Source: Alphaproteobacteria bacterium (GTDB taxonomy: Bacteria; Pseudomonadota; Alphaproteobacteria; GCA-2731375). Taken from it: DNA of 64,000 nucleotides. The stretch lies in the NCBI GenBank assembly GCA_030746295.1, contig JASLMY010000003.1:29950-93949 (forward strand), given 5' to 3'. A model generated the notes under the pieces. The model was not told the DNA's origin. It ran no database searches and was given only the letters and a program-made list of their open reading frames with translations. The translations under genes were made by a program, and so were the position numbers. How positions within the stretch are numbered: position 1 is the stretch's first letter; every line of letters begins with the position of its first letter. Of the stretch, positions 21,011 to 28,801 are shown piece after piece.

Positions 21011-22003
21011 ATGACAGCTGAAAGCGCCGACGACAGGACTGCCCCCGCCGAGGCCCGCGACCTGGCCGCGGCGCGTCGCGTCGTCGCGCTGGCGGGCGAG
21101 GGCATGCGGCGGCTCGGCGCCGAGCTCGGCCATTCGTTCACCAAGGCCTGCGACCTGCTCGCCGGTGTCGAGGGCAAGGTTGTGGTCAGCGGCATGGGCA
21201 AGAGCGGCCACATCGCCAACAAGATCGCCGCCACCCTTGCCTCGACCGGGACCCCGGCACATTACCTCCACCCTGCCGAGGCCAGCCACGGCGATCTCGG
21301 CATGATCGGCCCGGGCGATGTCCTGATGGTGCTGTCGAACTCCGGCGAGACGGCCGAGCTCGGCGACCTGGTCGGCTTCGCGCGGCTGTCGCGCGTGCCG
21401 ATGGTGGCGATCGTCGGCCGGGCCGAGAGCTCGCTCGCCGAGGCGGCCGAGGCGGCCCTTGTCCTGCCGGCGATGGCCGAGGCCTGCCCGCTTGGGCTGG
21501 CGCCGACCACCTCGACGACGGCGATGCTGGTGCTGGGCGACGCCCTCGCGGTGGCGTTGATGGAACGCCGCGGCTTCTCGGCCGATCACTTCCAGGTCCT
21601 GCACCCTGGCGGCCGCCTGGGGCGCCGCTTCGTCAAGGTCGAGGACATCATGCATACCGGGTCTGAGCTGCCGCTGACGGCGCCGGAGGCGCCGATGTCG
21701 GAAGCGATCCTGGTGATGACGGAGAAGCGGTTCGGCTGTCTCGGCGTCACCGACCCCGCTGGTCGGCTGCTCGGCATCATCACCGACGGCGATTTGCGCC
21801 GCCACATGGGCACCGATCTGCTGGACAACAGCGCCGGTGGCATCATGACCACGGCGCCGAAGACGATCCGGCCGAAGGCGCTGGCGGCGGAAGCGCTGGG
21901 TTTCATGAACGCCAACAGCATCACCAGCCTGTTCGTGGCCGAGGACGGCGTGCCCGAAGGTATCGTTCACATTCACGATATCCTGCGGGCGGGCATCGCT
22001 TGA
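21011..22003 (+). CDS. kdsD: Arabinose-5-phosphate isomerase (KpsF/GutQ family)
   Basis: 330 residues. The N-terminal SIS sugar-isomerase domain has GMGKSGHIANKIAATLAST and HPAEASHGDLGMI, and two CBS domains follow (EDIMHTGSELPL and AGGIMTTAPKTI onward). It interconverts ribulose 5-phosphate and arabinose 5-phosphate, the first step to Kdo for lipopolysaccharide. The stop overlaps a TTG in lptC, and the downstream Lpt genes fit the same envelope pathway. Confidence 0.95.
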   Translation: MTAESADDRTAPAEARDLAAARRVVALAGEGMRRLGAELGHSFTKACDLLAGVEGKVVVSGMGKSGHIANKIAATLASTGTPAHYLHPAEASHGDLGMIGPGDVLMVLSNSGETAELGDLVGFARLSRVPMVAIVGRAESSLAEAAEAALVLPAMAEACPLGLAPTTSTTAMLVLGDALAVALMERRGFSADHFQVLHPGGRLGRRFVKVEDIMHTGSELPLTAPEAPMSEAILVMTEKRFGCLGVTDPAGRLLGIITDGDLRRHMGTDLLDNSAGGIMTTAPKTIRPKALAAEALGFMNANSITSLFVAEDGVPEGIVHIHDILRAGIA

Positions 22004-22008
22004 CCCTG

Positions 22009-22662
22009 ATGACGGAGCTCTCGCCAGAACACCGCAGCGTCCGGCGTCTCGGGCCGCAGTTGATCGCCATCTCGCAGCGCCATTCGCGCTTCGTCGGCGC
22101 GATGAAGCTGTTGCTGCCGGCGGCGGCGGCGGCCTTGATCGTCGCCGTGCTGGCCTGGCCCGGTGCCTTCGACGGCGACGGCTCGCTCGACTTCTCCTTC
22201 GCGGCTTTCCGCAGTGGCGAGGACGAGGCGCTGGCGATGCTTCGGCCGCGCTACCTCGGCACCGATGCCGAAGGTCGGCCCTTCACCATCACGGCCGACA
22301 CCGCGACCCAGGACCCGGCCGATCTGCGCCGGGTGACGCTCGTCGACATGCAGGCCGACATGACCATGACCGATGGCAGCTGGATCACGCTGCTGGCGCG
22401 GGGCGGGGTCTTCCACCAAGGACGAAAGACCCTGTCGCTCGATGGTCCGGTCAGTGTCCATTCCGATCTCGGCTACGAGTTCCACACCGGCGATCTCGCC
22501 GTCGATCTCGCCGCCGGCGCGGTCGAGGCCCGAAGTCCGGTCAGCGGCCAGGGACCGCTCGGCAGGCTGAGCGCCGACGCGATGACGATCGAGGAGCAGG
22601 GCGCGCGATTACACTTTCGCGACAACGTCTCGGTGACGCTCTATCCGAGGCAGTTGAAGTGA
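22009..22662 (+). CDS. lptC: LPS export protein LptC
   Basis: 217-residue bitopic inner-membrane protein of the Lpt bridge. One hydrophobic segment (about residues 32-52, LLLPAAAAALIVAVLAW) anchors it, and a periplasmic beta-jellyroll follows (GRPFTITADTATQDP, SWITLLARGGVFHQ). LptC passes LPS from LptB2FG to LptA. ATG 22009 is preferred; TTG 22000, overlapping the kdsD stop, is possible. Its stop overlaps the GTG of lptA. Confidence 0.87.
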   Translation: MTELSPEHRSVRRLGPQLIAISQRHSRFVGAMKLLLPAAAAALIVAVLAWPGAFDGDGSLDFSFAAFRSGEDEALAMLRPRYLGTDAEGRPFTITADTATQDPADLRRVTLVDMQADMTMTDGSWITLLARGGVFHQGRKTLSLDGPVSVHSDLGYEFHTGDLAVDLAAGAVEARSPVSGQGPLGRLSADAMTIEEQGARLHFRDNVSVTLYPRQLK

Positions 22663-23174
22663 GCGGGATGCGCGCGGCCGCTCTCCTCGCTTGCCTCGCT
22701 GGCCTGCTGCTGTCGGCGGCGCCCCCAGCCCAAGCGCAGGATCACGACGCCGACCAACCCATCGCGATCAATGCCGACAGCCTGGAAGTGCTGCAAAAGG
22801 ATCGACGGGCGGTGTTCCGGGGCAATGTGGACGCCCAGCAAGGACGCATCCTCTTGAAGGCGGACGAGTTGGAGGTGCACTACAGCGGCAAGGACGGGGG
22901 CGGCCAGGTTGCCGGCAGCATCACCCGGATCGACGCCCGCGGCAGCGTCTTCGTCTCCTCACCGACGGAGACGGCGCAGGGCGACGTCGGCGTCTACGAC
23001 GTCGGGGCGAAGGAGATCACGCTCACCGGCAAGGTCGTGCTGACCCGCGGCGACAACGTCGTCCGCGGCCAACGGCTGGTGCTCAACCTGGCGACGGGCA
23101 AGAGCCGCATCGAGGGCGGACGCGGCCGGGTTCGCGGCTACTTCGTGCCCAGCCGAAAGGGGGCCTCGAAATGA
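22659..23174 (+). CDS. lptA: LPS transport periplasmic protein LptA (OstA-like)
   Basis: 171 residues with a Sec signal peptide (MRAAALLACLAGLLLSAAPPAQA) and an OstA-type beta-jellyroll (PIAINADSLEVLQKDRRAVF, GNVDAQQGRILLKADELEV). It forms the periplasmic bridge for LPS. The GTG start at 22659 overlaps the lptC stop as GTGA and has CGAGG upstream; ATG 22668 is an alternative. Confidence 0.92.
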   Translation: MSGMRAAALLACLAGLLLSAAPPAQAQDHDADQPIAINADSLEVLQKDRRAVFRGNVDAQQGRILLKADELEVHYSGKDGGGQVAGSITRIDARGSVFVSSPTETAQGDVGVYDVGAKEITLTGKVVLTRGDNVVRGQRLVLNLATGKSRIEGGRGRVRGYFVPSRKGASK

Positions 23175-23223
23175 GCCCGCCAAGCGGCCCGATACACCGA
23201 TTCTTAAGGGAGAGACGACGATA

Positions 23224-24006
23224 GTGCCGGGCATGGATGGAAGCACGGCAGCAGAGAGCTCGGCGCCGCGTCTGGTCGCCGAGAGCGAGGGGCTGGTCGT
23301 CACCAAGATCGGCAAGCGCTTCAAGAAGCGCCCGGTACTGCGCGACGTCAGCTTGCGCCTGAGCCGTGGCGAGGCGGTCGGTCTGTTGGGTCCCAACGGC
23401 GCTGGCAAGACGACGTGCTTCTACATCATCTCTGGCCTGATCGCGCCCGATTCCGGCAGCATCGGCCTCGACGGCCACGACCTCACCGAGCTGCCGATGT
23501 ACCGCCGCGCCCGCCTCGGTATCGGCTATCTGCCACAGGAGGCCTCGATCTTCCGCGGCCTCTCGGTCGAGAACAACATCCGTGCCGTGCTCGAGGTGGT
23601 GGAGCCGGTGCATGCCAGACGCGAGCAGATGCTGGACGACTTGCTGGCCGATTTCTCGATCAGCCACATTCGCATGACCCCGGCGGTGGCGCTCTCGGGC
23701 GGTGAGCGGCGGCGCGTCGAGATCGCACGGGCACTGGCATCGAACCCCGGCTTTCTACTACTGGACGAGCCGTTGGCGGGCATCGATCCGATCGCCCTGG
23801 CCGAGATTCGCGACCTCGTCTCGCACCTCAAGGACCGCGGCGTCGGTGTCCTCATCACTGATCACAACGTGCGCGAGACGCTGGAGATCGTCGATCGGGC
23901 CTACATCCTCCACGAGGGACGGATCCTGATGGACGGCGCGCCCTCCGAGATCGTCGCGCACGAGGACGTTCGCCGGGTCTATCTCGGCGAACGGTGCAAC
24001 TGGTAG
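23224..24006 (+). CDS. lptB: LPS export ABC transporter ATPase LptB
   Basis: 260-residue cytoplasmic ATPase powering LPS extraction. Walker A is GPNGAGKTT, the signature LSGGERRRVEIARA, Walker B LLLDEPLAGID, and the H-loop DHNV. YLPQEASIFRGLSVENNI is the LptB-type Q-loop region. GTG 23224 has GGGAGAG nine bases upstream; ATG 23233 is possible. The membrane partners lptF and lptG are not in this window. Confidence 0.96.
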   Translation: MPGMDGSTAAESSAPRLVAESEGLVVTKIGKRFKKRPVLRDVSLRLSRGEAVGLLGPNGAGKTTCFYIISGLIAPDSGSIGLDGHDLTELPMYRRARLGIGYLPQEASIFRGLSVENNIRAVLEVVEPVHARREQMLDDLLADFSISHIRMTPAVALSGGERRRVEIARALASNPGFLLLDEPLAGIDPIALAEIRDLVSHLKDRGVGVLITDHNVRETLEIVDRAYILHEGRILMDGAPSEIVAHEDVRRVYLGERCNW

Positions 24007-24025
24007 GCCGGCTGGGGCGACGAGT

Positions 24026-25600
24026 ATGGCGTTGGCACCCCGGATGGAGCTTCGCACCGCGCAGAAGCTGGTGATGACGCCGCAATTGCAGCAGGCCATC
24101 AAGCTGCTGCAACTCTCGAACCTGGAGCTCGGCGACTTCATCGAGCAGGAGCTGGAGCAGAACCCGATCCTGGAGCGCGTCGAAGGCGACGACGGCGCGC
24201 CGACGCCCGAGGCCGTCGACGACGACGTCGGCGTCAACGGCGACGTCGTGACGGACGATACCGGCCTCGAGCTCGAGGCGGAAGATACGGTGGCGATCGA
24301 ACTCGACCGCGTCGACATGGCCTCGAGCACCGGCGTCGACGGCCAGGACGCGCCGCTCGACACCGATTTCGAGAACGTCTTTACCGATCCGGGCGCGTCG
24401 GCCGCGGCCATCGACGAGCCCTCCGACAGCGCCGTCTGGGGCGAGGTCCGGGGCGCCGGCGGCAGCTTCGACGCCGACGACGCCATGGGCTACGACGCGA
24501 CACCCACGCGAAGCGTCAGCCTGAAGGAGCACCTCTCGGAGCAGATGAATGTGGCCCTGGCCTCGCCGATTGACCGCATCATCGGCGCGAATCTGATCGA
24601 GAGCCTGAACGAGGCCGGCTACCTAGTCGAGACCACCGACGACATCGCGGGGAAGCTGGGGGCCGAGGTATCCAGGGTCGAGGCCGTGCTCGGCTGCCTG
24701 CAGGGCCTCGACCCGACCGGCGTCGGCGCCCGCACGCCGGCCGAGTGCTTCGCCCTGCAGCTCCGGGAGAAAGATCGCCTCGACCCGCTGATGCAAAAGC
24801 TGCTGGACCATCTCGAGCTCTTGGGCCAGCACGACATCGCCACGCTGAAGCGGCGCTGCGGCGCGGACGACGAAGATCTGGCGGAGATGATCGCCGAGAT
24901 CCAGGCCCTCGATCCGCGGCCGGGCCTGGCCTACGACCACGAGGTGGCACAGGCGGTGGTGCCCGATGTCTTCGTCCGCCGCGGTGCCGATGGCGCCTGG
25001 CGGGTGGAGCTGAACGGCGCGACCTTGCCCAAGGTCTTGGTCAATCGGCGCTATGCCAGCTTGGTGGAGCGGGCGGGCTGCTCGCGCGAGGAGCGGGCCT
25101 ACCTGGTGGACCAGATCAACAGCGCCAATTGGTTGGTGAAGTCGCTCGACCAGCGGGCCAACACCATCCTGCGCGTCGCCAGCGAGATCGTTCGCCAGCA
25201 GGAAACCTTCCTGACCCATGGGGTCGCGTACCTGAAGCCGCTCAACCTGCGCGCCATCGCCGAAGCCATCGAGATGCACGAGAGCACGGTCAGCCGGGTC
25301 ACCTCCAACAAGTACATGGCAACGCCGCGCGGCATCTTCGAGCTCAAGTATTTCTTCACCTCCGCCATCGCCTCGGCCGCGGCCGGCGGCGAGGCCCATT
25401 CGGCCGAGGCGGAGAAGCACAAGATTCGCGGATTGATCGACACCGAGGATGCGAAAGCGATCCTCTCGGACGACTCCCTGGTCGATCTGTTGCGGACCTC
25501 GGGCATCGACATAGCGCGGCGCACGGTGGCCAAATATCGCGAGGCGATGCGGATACCCTCGTCCGTGCAACGGCGGCGGCAGAAGCGTTTGACCGGCTGA
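24026..25600 (+). CDS. rpoN: RNA polymerase sigma-54 factor
   Basis: 524 residues. Region I is Gln/Leu-rich (TPQLQQAIKLLQLSNLELGD), followed by a long acidic region II (roughly residues 55-150). The core-binding domain and HTH (MHESTVSRVTSNKYMATPRG) come next, and the C-terminal RpoN box is ARRTVAKYREAMRIPSS. It directs transcription from -24/-12 promoters with enhancer-binding proteins. Placed 20 bp after lptB, as is usual in proteobacteria. Confidence 0.97.
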   Translation: MALAPRMELRTAQKLVMTPQLQQAIKLLQLSNLELGDFIEQELEQNPILERVEGDDGAPTPEAVDDDVGVNGDVVTDDTGLELEAEDTVAIELDRVDMASSTGVDGQDAPLDTDFENVFTDPGASAAAIDEPSDSAVWGEVRGAGGSFDADDAMGYDATPTRSVSLKEHLSEQMNVALASPIDRIIGANLIESLNEAGYLVETTDDIAGKLGAEVSRVEAVLGCLQGLDPTGVGARTPAECFALQLREKDRLDPLMQKLLDHLELLGQHDIATLKRRCGADDEDLAEMIAEIQALDPRPGLAYDHEVAQAVVPDVFVRRGADGAWRVELNGATLPKVLVNRRYASLVERAGCSREERAYLVDQINSANWLVKSLDQRANTILRVASEIVRQQETFLTHGVAYLKPLNLRAIAEAIEMHESTVSRVTSNKYMATPRGIFELKYFFTSAIASAAAGGEAHSAEAEKHKIRGLIDTEDAKAILSDDSLVDLLRTSGIDIARRTVAKYREAMRIPSSVQRRRQKRLTG

Positions 25601-25609
25601 GCGTTGTGG

Positions 25610-25638
25610 TTGACAGCGCCAGACCCGCACCATATGTT
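25610..25638 (+). promoter_or_regulatory. Sigma-70 type promoter of hpf
   Basis: TTGACA (25610-25615), a 17 bp spacer and TATGTT (25633-25638) sit in the rpoN-hpf gap, about 70 bp before the hpf start. Hpf-ptsN can therefore be transcribed apart from rpoN. Confidence 0.6.
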
Positions 25639-25710
25639 CCCGGCCTTCTTGGGACAGGTCCATTGCCAATCGTCGATTCGTAGGTCTCGTGACGTCCCGA
25701 CTATAACGGC

Positions 25711-26301
25711 ATGCAAATCCATATCTCAGCCAAGCAGGTCGAGGTCTCTGACGCGTTGCGGCGCCAGGTCGAGGCACGGCTGTCGAGCGCGGTCGAAAAG
25801 TACTTCGCCAACCCGATCGACGCTCACGTCGCAGTCTCCAAGGCCGGCCACAGCTTCCGGGCGGACTGCTCGGTGCATGTCGGCCAAGGCATCGACGCGC
25901 AGAGCCACGCCGAGGCCGACGACGTCTACGCCAGCATCGATGCGGCGGTGGCGCGTCTGGAAAAGCAGCTGCGCCGCTACAAGCGTCGGCTGCGGGACCA
26001 CCACAATCGCCAGAAGTCCCGCGCCGAGGCCATCCCGGCCGAGACCGTGCAGGACATGGTCCTGGCGGCGGAGCCCGACGACGCGGAAGTGCCGGAGACC
26101 TTTCAGCCCGTGGTGGTCGCGGAATCGACCAGCAGAGTCCATACCCTCACCGTGGGCGAGGCCGTCATGCGCATGGATCTGGCGGATCTGCCGGTGTTGA
26201 TGTTCCGCAACAGTGCCAACGGCGAACTGAACGTCGTCTACCGCCGCGCCGATGGTCACATCGGTTGGCTGGACCCGAGCGAAGCGAACAGCCGGAGCTG
26301 A
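25711..26301 (+). CDS. hpf: Long-form ribosome hibernation promoting factor
   Basis: 196 residues: an N-terminal S30AE/YfiA domain (MQIHISAKQVEVSDALRRQV, CSVHVGQGIDAQSHAEADD) and a C-terminal dimerisation domain (VMRMDLADLPVLMFRNSANG, NVVYRRADGHIGWLDP), as in long HPF proteins that make 100S ribosome dimers. It acts in stationary phase. Its position between rpoN and ptsN is conserved. Confidence 0.95.
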   Translation: MQIHISAKQVEVSDALRRQVEARLSSAVEKYFANPIDAHVAVSKAGHSFRADCSVHVGQGIDAQSHAEADDVYASIDAAVARLEKQLRRYKRRLRDHHNRQKSRAEAIPAETVQDMVLAAEPDDAEVPETFQPVVVAESTSRVHTLTVGEAVMRMDLADLPVLMFRNSANGELNVVYRRADGHIGWLDPSEANSRS

Positions 26302-26315
26302 GGGCCGAGGTCGTC

Positions 26316-26780
26316 ATGGAAGTTGCCGAGCTGCTGCCGCAGGATGGCGTCGTGGCTTGCCTCAAGGCGAGCAGCAAGAAGCAGGCCTTGCAGGAGCTGT
26401 CGGCCCGTGCCGCCGACATCACCGGCTTGGCCGAGCGCCAGATCTTCGACGTCTTGCTGGAGCGGGAGCGGCTCGGCACCACGGGCGTCGGCCAGGGCAT
26501 CGCCATCCCGCACGGCAAGCTGCGCGACTTGAGCCGCCTTTACGGCATCTTCGCCCGCCTCGAGACCCCGATCGACTTCGACGCCATCGACGACGAGCCG
26601 GTCGACCTGATCTTTCTTCTGCTGGCGCCGGAATCGGCCGGCGCCGACCATTTGAAGGCGCTGGCCCGGGTCTCGCGCCTGCTTCGCAACCAAGAGTTCT
26701 GCCACAAGCTTCGTGGATCGATCGAGGCGGACGCGCTCTACGCCCTGCTGACCGAGGCGAGCGCCGGCAACGGCGAGTGA
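26316..26780 (+). CDS. ptsN: PTS IIA-like nitrogen regulatory protein PtsN (EIIA-Ntr)
   Basis: 154-residue EIIA domain. The phosphorylated histidine is His66 in GQGIAIPHGKL. It receives phosphate from the PTS-Ntr relay (PtsP, NPr) and regulates other proteins. ATG 26316 (MEVAELLPQDGVVACL) is taken as start, 14 bp after hpf. Its stop shares one base with the start of the M23 gene. Confidence 0.94.
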   Translation: MEVAELLPQDGVVACLKASSKKQALQELSARAADITGLAERQIFDVLLERERLGTTGVGQGIAIPHGKLRDLSRLYGIFARLETPIDFDAIDDEPVDLIFLLLAPESAGADHLKALARVSRLLRNQEFCHKLRGSIEADALYALLTEASAGNGE

Positions 26781-27793
26781 TGGTGCTTCGCGGTGCGGCG
26801 CTGCTGGCGACGCTACTGATCGCCGCCGCCGCACGGGCCGAGGAACGACCCCGCTTCATCCTTCCCGTGGACTGCGAGCCCGGTATCGACTGCTTCGTGC
26901 AAAATTACTTCGACGTCGATTCCGGGCCGAAGGGGCGCGACTACACCTGCGGGCCGCTCACCTACAGCGGCCACACCGGCACCGATATCCGCTTGCGCAG
27001 CTTCGCCGAGATGCGGGCCGGCGCCACCGTGGTGGCCGCGGCCGCCGGCCAGGTTCGGGGGACCCGCGACGGCGAGCCCGACATCGGCTGGCCCAAGGAT
27101 GCCGAGAAACGCAAGGGGGGGAAGCGCCAATGCGGCAACGGTGTCGCCATCAGCCACGGCAACGGCTGGGTCACCCGATACTGTCACATGAAGAAGGGCT
27201 CGATCGCGGTGCGCCGCGGGCAAAAGGTCCGCGCCGGCACCCGCCTCGGCGAGATCGGCTTTTCGGGCAAGACCGAATTCCCCCACCTCCACCTGACGGT
27301 CCGCAGGAACAAGACGGCGGTCGATCCATTCACCGGCCGCGAGGCGCGCAACGGTTGCACGCGGGCGACCACGAGCCAGTCGCTTTGGGACGCGGCGGCC
27401 CTGGCACGCCTCGCCTACCGGCCGAGCGGACTGCTGGGCGCCGGCCTCACCGGCAGCCGGCCGAAGAAGGCGGAGATCGAGGACGGCGGCCACCGCCTGG
27501 GCGAGCTGCCCCATAGAGCGCCGGTCCTGGTCTTTTGGATCGAGATCTTCGGCCTTCGAAAGGGCGACGTCGAGACCCTGCGAATCTATGGTCCCAAGGA
27601 TCGTCTGGTGGCCAAGCACGAGACCAAGCCCGCCGATCGCGACCGGGCCGTCGTCTTTCGATACGTCGGCAAGCCGCGCCCCCGGGGTTTGTGGAAACGG
27701 GGCCGCTATCGCGGCGAGTACCGGTTGCGGCGCAAATCCGGTGGCAAAACGGTAGAGGTGGTTCGGGCCTCGCGCACCGTCACCATCCGCTGA
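26780..27793 (+). CDS. Exported M23-family (LytM-like) peptidase
   Basis: 337 residues with a signal peptide (MVLRGAALLATLLIAAAARA). The LytM zinc site shows SGHTGTDIRLRS (first His and Asp) and FPHLHLTV (HxH). A hydrophilic C-terminal domain of about 130 residues follows (LGAGLTGSRPKKAEIEDGG onward to TVTIR) that I do not recognise; it looks like a beta-rich accessory domain. It probably cuts peptidoglycan cross-links or modulates such enzymes. Six or more cysteines may form disulfides. ATGA-type overlap with ptsN suggests co-translation. Confidence 0.85.
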   Translation: MVLRGAALLATLLIAAAARAEERPRFILPVDCEPGIDCFVQNYFDVDSGPKGRDYTCGPLTYSGHTGTDIRLRSFAEMRAGATVVAAAAGQVRGTRDGEPDIGWPKDAEKRKGGKRQCGNGVAISHGNGWVTRYCHMKKGSIAVRRGQKVRAGTRLGEIGFSGKTEFPHLHLTVRRNKTAVDPFTGREARNGCTRATTSQSLWDAAALARLAYRPSGLLGAGLTGSRPKKAEIEDGGHRLGELPHRAPVLVFWIEIFGLRKGDVETLRIYGPKDRLVAKHETKPADRDRAVVFRYVGKPRPRGLWKRGRYRGEYRLRRKSGGKTVEVVRASRTVTIR

Positions 27794-27806
27794 CCGCGAC
27801 CTCGGC

Positions 27807-28034
27807 TCAGTGCAGGCTGACCGGTTCGAGGTCGTATTGGCGGCAGGCCGCAAAGGCGACGTCGCGATTGGGGAAGGTCGCGATCTCGATGCCCTCGGCG
27901 ATGCAGACGGCGAAACCGGAGTCGCCGTGGGCCGTGATCGACTTGACGTAGGCGAGGTCCTGCAGCCCCAGGCGAAAGAGCTGCTCCGGGGTCACGTCCC
28001 TGAGGTCGGCGTATGTCTCTGCATTCTTGGACAT
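27807..28034 (-). CDS. DUF1150 family protein
   Basis: 75-residue small protein (TPEQLFRLGLQDLAYVKSI, GIEIATFPNRDVAFAACRQ) of the DUF1150 family, whose function is unknown. These proteins are usually found next to Hsp20 genes in alphaproteobacteria, and here it is the gene immediately after hsp20 on the same strand. A role as partner or regulator in the heat-shock unit is inferred. Confidence 0.87.
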   Translation of the reverse strand: MSKNAETYADLRDVTPEQLFRLGLQDLAYVKSITAHGDSGFAVCIAEGIEIATFPNRDVAFAACRQYDLEPVSLH

Positions 28035-28110
28035 GTCGTCACTTTCAACCCGACTCTAGCGGGTGATCCTTAAGCTTTGGTTACCCAGAATGGTGAATTC
28101 GGCACCCGGC

Positions 28111-28557
28111 TCAGCCGACGTCGACGGCCCGCTTGCTATCGTCCGCTCGCCCGCTCTCGATCTCGATGGTCCGGGTCACCGGCTTTGGCGTGGGGCGGAC
28201 GAGATCGATCGAGAGCAGCCCCATGTCTAAATGCGCGGCGGCGACCTCGATACCTTCCGCCAGCACGAAGGCACGCTGGAACTGCCGGGCGGCGATGCCG
28301 CGATGCAGATAGACCCGCTCGTCGTCGACCCCTTGGCGGCCCTGCACGATCAGCTGGTTGTCCTCGAGCGTGATCTGCAACTCGTCGTTCGAGAAGCCGG
28401 CGACCGCCAGCACGATTTTGAGGCCGTCTTCGCCGACCTGCTCGATATTGTAAGGGGGGTAGCCGTCGTTGCCCGCCTTGGCGACCCGGTCGAGCATACG
28501 CTCGAAATGATCGAAACCGAGCAGGAGCGGGCTGTTGAATGCGGACATTCGGCTCAT
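28111..28557 (-). CDS. Hsp20-family small heat-shock protein
   Basis: 148-residue holdase chaperone. The N-terminal SPLLLGFDHFERMLDRV is typical of IbpA-like proteins. The alpha-crystallin domain spans about residues 33-128 (YNIEQVGEDGLKIVLAVAGF, ELQITLEDNQLIVQGRQ, YLHRGIAARQFQRAFVLAEG). ATG 28557 lies 8 bases after a strong AGGAGGAG ribosome site; ATG 28548 is an internal alternative. Upstream are a ROSE-like thermometer and an RpoH-type promoter. Co-transcribed with the DUF1150 gene. Confidence 0.95.
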   Translation of the reverse strand: MSRMSAFNSPLLLGFDHFERMLDRVAKAGNDGYPPYNIEQVGEDGLKIVLAVAGFSNDELQITLEDNQLIVQGRQGVDDERVYLHRGIAARQFQRAFVLAEGIEVAAAHLDMGLLSIDLVRPTPKPVTRTIEIESGRADDSKRAVDVG

Positions 28558-28661
28558 CGAAGCATCTCCTCCTGGCGAGCAAGCATGGCTTCGTGTCGAT
28601 TGCTCGGGGCCCGGCCTAGGGCGCCCCGGCGCGGCCCCCAACGGGCGCCGCGACCGGTTAG
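28558..28661 (-). promoter_or_regulatory. ROSE-like RNA thermometer leader of hsp20
   Basis: In the minus-strand leader, UUGCUC (28582-28577) can pair with GAGGAG of the ribosome site (28571-28566) around a 5-nt loop. The only non-canonical pair is the G-G that marks ROSE elements. Further GC-rich hairpins precede it. The same UUGCUCG (28582-28576) is also a perfect partner of CGAGCAA (28606-28600), so two exclusive folds are possible. Heating should free the ribosome site. Confidence 0.65.
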
Positions 28662-28689
28662 ATGTAAGACCTCGGGTCCGCCAATCAAG
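28662..28689 (-). promoter_or_regulatory. RpoH (sigma-32) type promoter of hsp20
   Basis: On the minus strand CTTG (28689-28686), a 17 bp spacer and CTTACAT (28668-28662) match the alphaproteobacterial heat-shock promoter form CTTG-N17/18-CYTATNT with one mismatch. Transcription would begin near 28655, giving a leader of about 100 nt. Confidence 0.6.
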
Positions 28690-28801
28690 GCTCGGGCGCA
28701 AATGCCACGATCACCGACGCCGGGGTCTTTGAGCCGACGGCGATCCGTGCTTTTCTGGCCTCCGACGGCCCGAGGGCGACAATCGATTCGAGAGAGGTGG
28801 C

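Noticed and set aside
25664..25682. TGGGAC...TTGC reminiscent of a sigma-54 promoter before hpf
   Set aside because: The two elements are two bases too far apart, and a well-spaced sigma-70 type promoter lies just upstream.
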